Assembly (NCBI RefSeq): GCF_042676045.1
Contig: NZ_JBHTJV010000003.1
Location: forward strand, 781,545 to 845,544
Source of the DNA: Pseudahrensia aquimaris
Lineage (GTDB): Bacteria > Pseudomonadota > Alphaproteobacteria > Rhizobiales > Rhizobiaceae
Length of the DNA stretch: 64,000 nucleotides
Direction: 5' to 3'
Shown: piece after piece, positions 60,601 to 64,000 of the stretch
Numbering within the stretch: the stretch's first letter is position 1
How the letters are laid out: the number at the start of each line of letters is the position of its first letter
Made by a program: the position numbers and the translations under genes
Notes under the pieces: generated by a model
What the model saw: only the letters and a program-made list of their open reading frames with translations
The model's database searches: none
What the model was told of the DNA's origin: nothing

Positions 60601-63600
60601 AGCAACATCAGGAACCTGGGTCACCGTAATGGCCAAATCGGCGTCGGCGTCTTCAACATCGGTTGGCGGCGCCAGGTTTAGATCGAGCGCCGTGTCCTCC
60701 AGCGTCGTTAACGTCTCATCAGTGCTTTCCGGCGCGTCGTTGACGGGCACCAGTGTGATCATGATGGAACCGTTTGAGCCAGCGTCCGACAGGTTGTCGT
60801 CGTCGGTAACCGTGTAGGTGATCGTGTCGACCAGACCGTCATAATCAGCAACCGGCGCAAATGACAGCGTCGCGAACTCGGTAACCGTCAGCGCATCGCC
60901 CAAAGCCAGCGTCTGCGTGGCACCGCCAGCATCCGTATAGCTCACCGTGCCCTGCGTTGTGGCGTTCGGCACCTGCGTGATGGTCACCGTCAGATCAGCC
61001 GTTGCATCGTCCACATCGCTCGGCAGCGTCGGGTTCAGCGCGACTGGCGTGTCTTCGTTCGTCGTCACCGCATCGTCATTGGCATCCGGCGCGTCGTTGA
61101 TCGGAACAATCGTGATATCAACCGTGCCGAGCGAACCCGCATCAGCCGCAAGCTCGTCGTCCTGCGCCGTGTAGCTCAGCGAGGTGACCGGACCGGTGTA
61201 GTTTGTTGCAGGCGTGAAGCTGGCGCTCGCCAGTTCCGTCAGCGTCAGCGTATCACCCGGCGCAAGCGTCACATCAGCGCCACCAGCGTCCGGCGTGTAC
61301 GTGATCGTGCCTTCACCAGCCAACGGAGCTTGCGTGATGATCACACTCAGATCAGCGGGAACGTCATCCACATCGCTCGGCAAGGTGATGTTCAGCGGTG
61401 TGACCGTGTCTTCATCAGCGGCAACCACATCATTGAACGCATCCGGCGCGTCGTTGACGGGCACCAGTGTGATCATGATGGAACCGTTTGAGCCAGCGTC
61501 CGACAGGTTGTCGTCGTCGGTAACCGTGTAGGTGATCGTGTCGACCAGACCGTCGTAATCAGCAACCGGCGCAAATGACAGCGTCGCGAACTCGGTAACC
61601 GTCAGCGCATCGCCCAAAGCCAGCGTCTGCGTGGCACCGCCAGCATCCGTATAGCTCACCGTGCCCTGCGTTGTGCCGTTCGGCACCTGCGTGATGGTCA
61701 CCGTCAGATCAGCCGTTGCATCGTCCACATCGCTCGGCAGCGTCGGGTTCAGCGCGACTGGCGTGTCTTCGTTCGTCGTCACCGCATCGTCATTGGCATC
61801 CGGCGCGTCGTTGATCGGAACAATCGTGATATCGACCGTGCCGAGCGAACCAGCATCAGCCGCAAACTCGTCGTCCTGCGCCGTGTAGCTCAGCGAGGTG
61901 ACAGGACCGGTGTAGTTTGTTGCAGGCGTGAAGCTGGCGCTCGCCAGTTCCGTCAGCGTCAGCGTATCACCCGGCGCAAGCGTCACATCAGCGCCACCAC
62001 CGTCCGGCGTGTACGTGATCGTGCCTTCACCAGCCAACGGAGCTTGCGTGATGATCACGCTCAGATCGGCTGGAACGTCATCAACATCGCTCGGCAAGGT
62101 GATGTTCAGCGGTGTGACCGTATCTTCATCAGCGGCAACCACATCATTGAACGCATCCGGCGCGTCGTTGACGGGCACAAGTGTGATCATGATGGAGCCG
62201 TTTGAGCCAGCGTCCGACAGGTTGTCGTCGTCGGTAACCGTGTAGGTGATCGTGTCGACCAGACCGTCATAATCAGCAACCGGCGCAAATGACAGCGTCG
62301 CGAACTCGGTAACCGTCAGCGCATCGCCCAAAGCCAGCGTCTGCGTGGCACCGCCAGCATCCGTATAGCTCACCGTGCCCTGCGTTGTGCCGTTCGGCAC
62401 CTGCGTGATGGTCACCGTCAGATCAGCCGTTGCATCGTCCACATCGCTCGGCAGCGTCGGGTTCAGCGCGACTGGCGTGTCTTCGTTCGTCGTCACCGCA
62501 TCGTCGTTCGCATCCGGCGCGTCGTTGATCGGAACAATCGTGATATCGACCGTGCCGAGCGAACCCGCATCAGCCGCAAGCTCGTCGTCCTGCGCCGTGT
62601 AGCTCAGCGAGGTGACAGGACCGGTGTAGTTTGTTGCAGGCGTGAAGCTGGCACTCGCCAGTTCCGTCAGCGTCAGCGTATCACCCGGCGCAAGCGTCAC
62701 ATCAGCGCCACCAGCATCCGGCGTGTACGTGATCGTGCCTTCACCAGCCAGCGGAGCTTGCGTAATGATCACGCTCAGATCAGCGGGAACGTCATCAACA
62801 TCGCTCGGCAAGGTGATGTTCAGCGGTGTGACCGTATCTTCATCAGCGGCAACCACATCATTGAACGCATCCGGCGCGTCGTTGACGGGCACCAGTGTGA
62901 TCATGATGGAGCCGTTTGAGCCAGCGTCCGACAGGTTGTCGTCGTCGGTAACCGTGTAGGTGATCGTGTCGACCAGACCGTCATAATCAGCAACCGGCGC
63001 AAATGACAGCGTCGCGAACTCGGTAACCGTCAGCGCATCGCCCAAAGCCAGCGTCTGCGTGGCACCGCCAGCATCCGTATAGCTCACCGTGCCCTGCGTT
63101 GTGCCGTTCGGCACCTGCGTGATGGTCACCGTCAGATCAGCCGTTGCATCGTCCACATCGCTCGGCAGCGTCGGGTTCAGCGCGACTGGCGTGTCTTCGT
63201 TCGTCGTCACCGCATCGTCGTTCGCATCCGGCGCGTCGTTGATCGGCACAATCGTGATATCGACCGTGCCGAGCGAACCCGCATCAGCCGCAAGCTCGTC
63301 GTCCTGCGCCGTGTAGCTCAGCGAGGTGACAGGACCGGTGTAGTTTGTTGCAGGCGTGAAGCTGGCACTCGCCAGTTCCGTCAGCGTCAGCGTATCACCT
63401 GGCGCAAGCGTCACATCAGCACCACCAGCGTCCGGCGTGTACGTGATCGTGCCTTCACCAGCCAGCGGAGCTTGCGTGATGATCACGCTCAGATCGGCTG
63501 GCACGTCATCCACATCCGTCGGCAAGGTGATGTTCAGCGGCGTGGCACCATCCTCATCAACGTCTCTTGCATCACTTGCCGCATCCGGGGCGTCGTTGAC

Positions 63601-64000
63601 GGGGGTGACTGTGATGGCGACGGAGCCTGTGTCGCTTGCGCCCCCGTCGTCGGAGACGGTGTAGGCGAAGGATGTGGCTGTGCCGTTGAAGTCGGTGGCA
63701 GGCGTAAACAGGGTGGTCGCCAGCTCTGCGACCGAGATCGTATCGCCAAGCGCCAGCGTCACCGCCGCACCACCGCCGTCCGGCGTGTAGCTGATCGTGC
63801 CCTGGGTCGTGGCGTTCGGCAATTGATCGACCGTCACCGTCAGAACCGTGGTCAGATCATCAACATCACCCGGCAGCGTCGGGTTCAGCGCAACCGCAAC
63901 CTCTTCAGGCGTCGTCACGGCATCATCATTGGCCACAGGCGCGTCGTTAACCGCAACCATCAGGATCGTCACCGTCCCGTTGGAGCCGAGATCCGAAAGG
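57640..64000 (-). CDS. Giant repeat protein with cadherin/Ig-like domains, C-terminal part (N-terminus outside window)
   Basis: At least 2119 residues are visible; the frame runs open through the right edge (SDLGSNGTVTI reads on), so the apparent GTG at 63972 is internal. The right-hand part consists of about 119-residue cadherin-like domains, each marked by VNDAPDAxDD at the joint, EDTPVALN or EDTVTPLN, and YxGLVDTITYTVTDDD. They alternate as A and B types. Then come more diverged domains, including a dystroglycan-type cadherin-like domain (LPPSLALDPATGIVTG). The last 410 residues are non-repetitive, with a Cys near the end and a charged tail. Such proteins are surface adhesins or biofilm matrix proteins. 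No RTX repeats or secretion signal are visible in this part. Confidence 0.88.
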   Translation of the reverse strand, partial: LSDLGSNGTVTILMVAVNDAPVANDDAVTTPEEVAVALNPTLPGDVDDLTTVLTVTVDQLPNATTQGTISYTPDGGGAAVTLALGDTISVAELATTLFTPATDFNGTATSFAYTVSDDGGASDTGSVAITVTPVNDAPDAASDARDVDEDGATPLNITLPTDVDDVPADLSVIITQAPLAGEGTITYTPDAGGADVTLAPGDTLTLTELASASFTPATNYTGPVTSLSYTAQDDELAADAGSLGTVDITIVPINDAPDANDDAVTTNEDTPVALNPTLPSDVDDATADLTVTITQVPNGTTQGTVSYTDAGGATQTLALGDALTVTEFATLSFAPVADYDGLVDTITYTVTDDDNLSDAGSNGSIMITLVPVNDAPDAFNDVVAADEDTVTPLNITLPSDVDDVPADLSVIITQAPLAGEGTITYTPDAGGADVTLAPGDTLTLTELASASFTPATNYTGPVTSLSYTAQDDELAADAGSLGTVDITIVPINDAPDANDDAVTTNEDTPVALNPTLPSDVDDATADLTVTITQVPNGTTQGTVSYTDAGGATQTLALGDALTVTEFATLSFAPVADYDGLVDTITYTVTDDDNLSDAGSNGSIMITLVPVNDAPDAFNDVVAADEDTVTPLNITLPSDVDDVPADLSVIITQAPLAGEGTITYTPDGGGADVTLAPGDTLTLTELASASFTPATNYTGPVTSLSYTAQDDEFAADAGSLGTVDITIVPINDAPDANDDAVTTNEDTPVALNPTLPSDVDDATADLTVTITQVPNGTTQGTVSYTDAGGATQTLALGDALTVTEFATLSFAPVADYDGLVDTITYTVTDDDNLSDAGSNGSIMITLVPVNDAPDAFNDVVAADEDTVTPLNITLPSDVDDVPADLSVIITQAPLAGEGTITYTPDAGGADVTLAPGDTLTLTELASASFTPATNYTGPVTSLSYTAQDDELAADAGSLGTVDITIVPINDAPDANDDAVTTNEDTPVALNPTLPSDVDDATADLTVTITQVPNATTQGTVSYTDAGGATQTLALGDALTVTEFATLSFAPVADYDGLVDTITYTVTDDDNLSDAGSNGSIMITLVPVNDAPESTDETLTTLEDTALDLNLAPPTDVEDADADLAITVTQVPDVAQGEITFQPNGNGTPTTLAANDVLTSAELQTLTFVPTANYAGPVDSLLYTVSDSDGGTVDTTVALSVTPVNDAPAGADNTIILAEDNVHTFTLGDFGFSDVDDNPANALQRIMIASLPDNGALTLAGTPVTLDQMILPGQLSQLVFTPEPNANNDTTPGDNYASFDFVLIDDGGTANGGINTDPVANTITFSVTPINDLPTFAAPPQTDIEDSTVTGDVQALDADGDALDISLGASPLNGVATINPDGTWTYAPNADWNGTDTFDIIIDDGNGVRVTVQQTVIITPGPDIADDTVTTDEDVPITINVITGENTDGGLGGPGADDFEGTPVVTAVTQGFNGSVFFTAQGEVVYTPDPEFSGTDSFTYTVTVNGVSEMATVTVLVNEVNDPPRGIAPPATTLEDTPIGGGIVMIDPEGDIATATLLTPPPNGDVVVLPNGSWTYTPVPDFNGFDSFIVMISDPGGASSAVVVDITVLPVDDVPQLGVPLPPVDLVDGETVTLDLTPGFDDPDTPLTYTAVGLPPSLALDPATGIVTGTLPPNASQSGPYTVTVTATDGINPELSTTFEINVTNPPPVVVRPIVETLFEDQAYTLPAGTLFDDPDGDTLTFSAPDRPDWVAIDPSTGEMRIAVPIGAQANGPYVFDLIADDGEGGIATTTVTINIQVRSDFIDRTDNPADTPREIVPDMPTRNNATPPFIVEAINEFQDLNGTSNLSPVEGIVSDAVNRAASLDSVMSAKPADPEVLKAVDGIEELRSIDLSVDPMSREDGNSWAVEGLTGFSVRFDYKDDGSDADDAINSSSREGQLVIETYVRERVLFIDVNNTFDPEREGMVKRYLVEMLDGSPVPEWIRIIRDGFIVAERPANILDLELKVSAEMESGELISRAVRIHGPSGEIQPLALSAAAALSTEGARGSFSDMLSTLAKEVPPSGETCEMPLDEKMSVTGRNTEALNNMLGTMKEREQAVDKEAESKRELRPQLRGALDDAS
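60727..63582 (-). repeat. Four tandem 714-bp repeats inside the giant gene
   Basis: Units at 60727-61440, 61441-62154, 62155-62868 and 62869-63582 are each 714 bp (238 codons, one A plus one B cadherin-like domain). Same landmarks recur at exact 714-bp steps. Copies differ at only a few visible places, such as NATTQG/NGTTQG, DAGG/DGGG and DEL/DEF; the unit nearest 63582 is diverged in its outermost 50 bases (EDG for EDT). Near-identity at silent sites indicates recent duplication or gene conversion. Confidence 0.95.

Noticed and set aside
60727..63582. Possible CRISPR array
   Set aside because: The repeat unit is 714 bp, contiguous without spacers, and is translated in frame.
60629..63664. 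Regularly repeated plus-strand frames of 75 and 105 codons
   Set aside because: They recur at the same 714-bp step because they are shadows of the tandem repeat in the minus-strand gene.
63970..63972. GTG as the start of the giant gene
   Set aside because: The frame continues to the window edge with the same repeat pattern, so it is internal.

Overview
The window looks like chromosome of a heterotrophic alphaproteobacterium, most likely a marine or soil Hyphomicrobiales (Rhizobiales) relative. Pointers are the potFGHI and puuA/puuB polyamine genes, the ScfR regulator, the four-subunit soxBDAG sarcosine oxidase next to folD and a GlxA-type regulator, a zwf-pgl-edd Entner-Doudoroff operon, a TAXI-type TRAP transporter, a cyanide-insensitive bd oxidase, and the alphaproteobacterial gene order DUF2948 / UPF0262 / small phosphatase / infA / maf / yacG / tRNA-Phe. 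I see no insertion sequences, prophage, CRISPR array or integration site. The species cannot be named from the sequence alone.

Layout. 0-1.4 kb: end of an AsmA-like protein. 1.3-8.4 kb (minus): nucleotide cyclase, potIHGF polyamine importer, glutamine-synthetase-like enzyme. 8.5-13.7 kb: lytic transglycosylase, ScfR regulator with a divergent 84-residue protein, HerA-type ATPase. 13.9-16.6 kb: puuA-puuB. 16.6-21.4 kb: alkB with a KAS III enzyme, a PLP lyase, an SDR and a GNAT. 21.4-27.5 kb: zwf-pgl-edd and an SLC13-type transporter. 27.4-35.8 kb: soxBDAG, folD, GlxA-type regulator, CaiB-type enzyme. 35.9-42.9 kb: second polyamine-type ABC importer, agmatinase-family hydrolase, desaturase. 42.9-47.3 kb: polysaccharide deacetylase and the infA/maf/tRNA-Phe cluster. 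47.3-57.6 kb: YqaA-like protein, ornithine cyclodeaminase, TRAP-TAXI transporter, GbsR-like regulator with cioAB, two uncharacterised small proteins, an OxyR-like regulator, a small secreted protein. 57.6 kb to the end (minus): the C-terminal part of a giant repeat protein containing four near-identical 714-bp tandem units.

A large share of the window serves uptake and breakdown of small nitrogen compounds: two polyamine-type ABC importers, two glutamylpolyamine-synthetase-like enzymes, PuuB, an agmatinase-family enzyme, ornithine cyclodeaminase and sarcosine oxidase, whose formaldehyde equivalent passes through tetrahydrofolate and FolD. Sugar oxidation (zwf-pgl-edd) and lipid or alkane chemistry (alkB, KAS III, desaturase) are further themes.

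Genes are densely packed with many ATGA or stop/start overlaps. The only gene-free stretch that at first seems to exceed 300 bases (about 56018-56354) holds a 59-codon membrane-protein gene and an OxyR-like operator. The most unusual items are the giant tandem-repeat protein, an OxyR-like regulator whose peroxidatic cysteine position is histidine although an OxyR-like half-site lies in front of it, the tight alkB/KAS III pair, and the infA cluster lacking hisD. No single complete novel system stands out.
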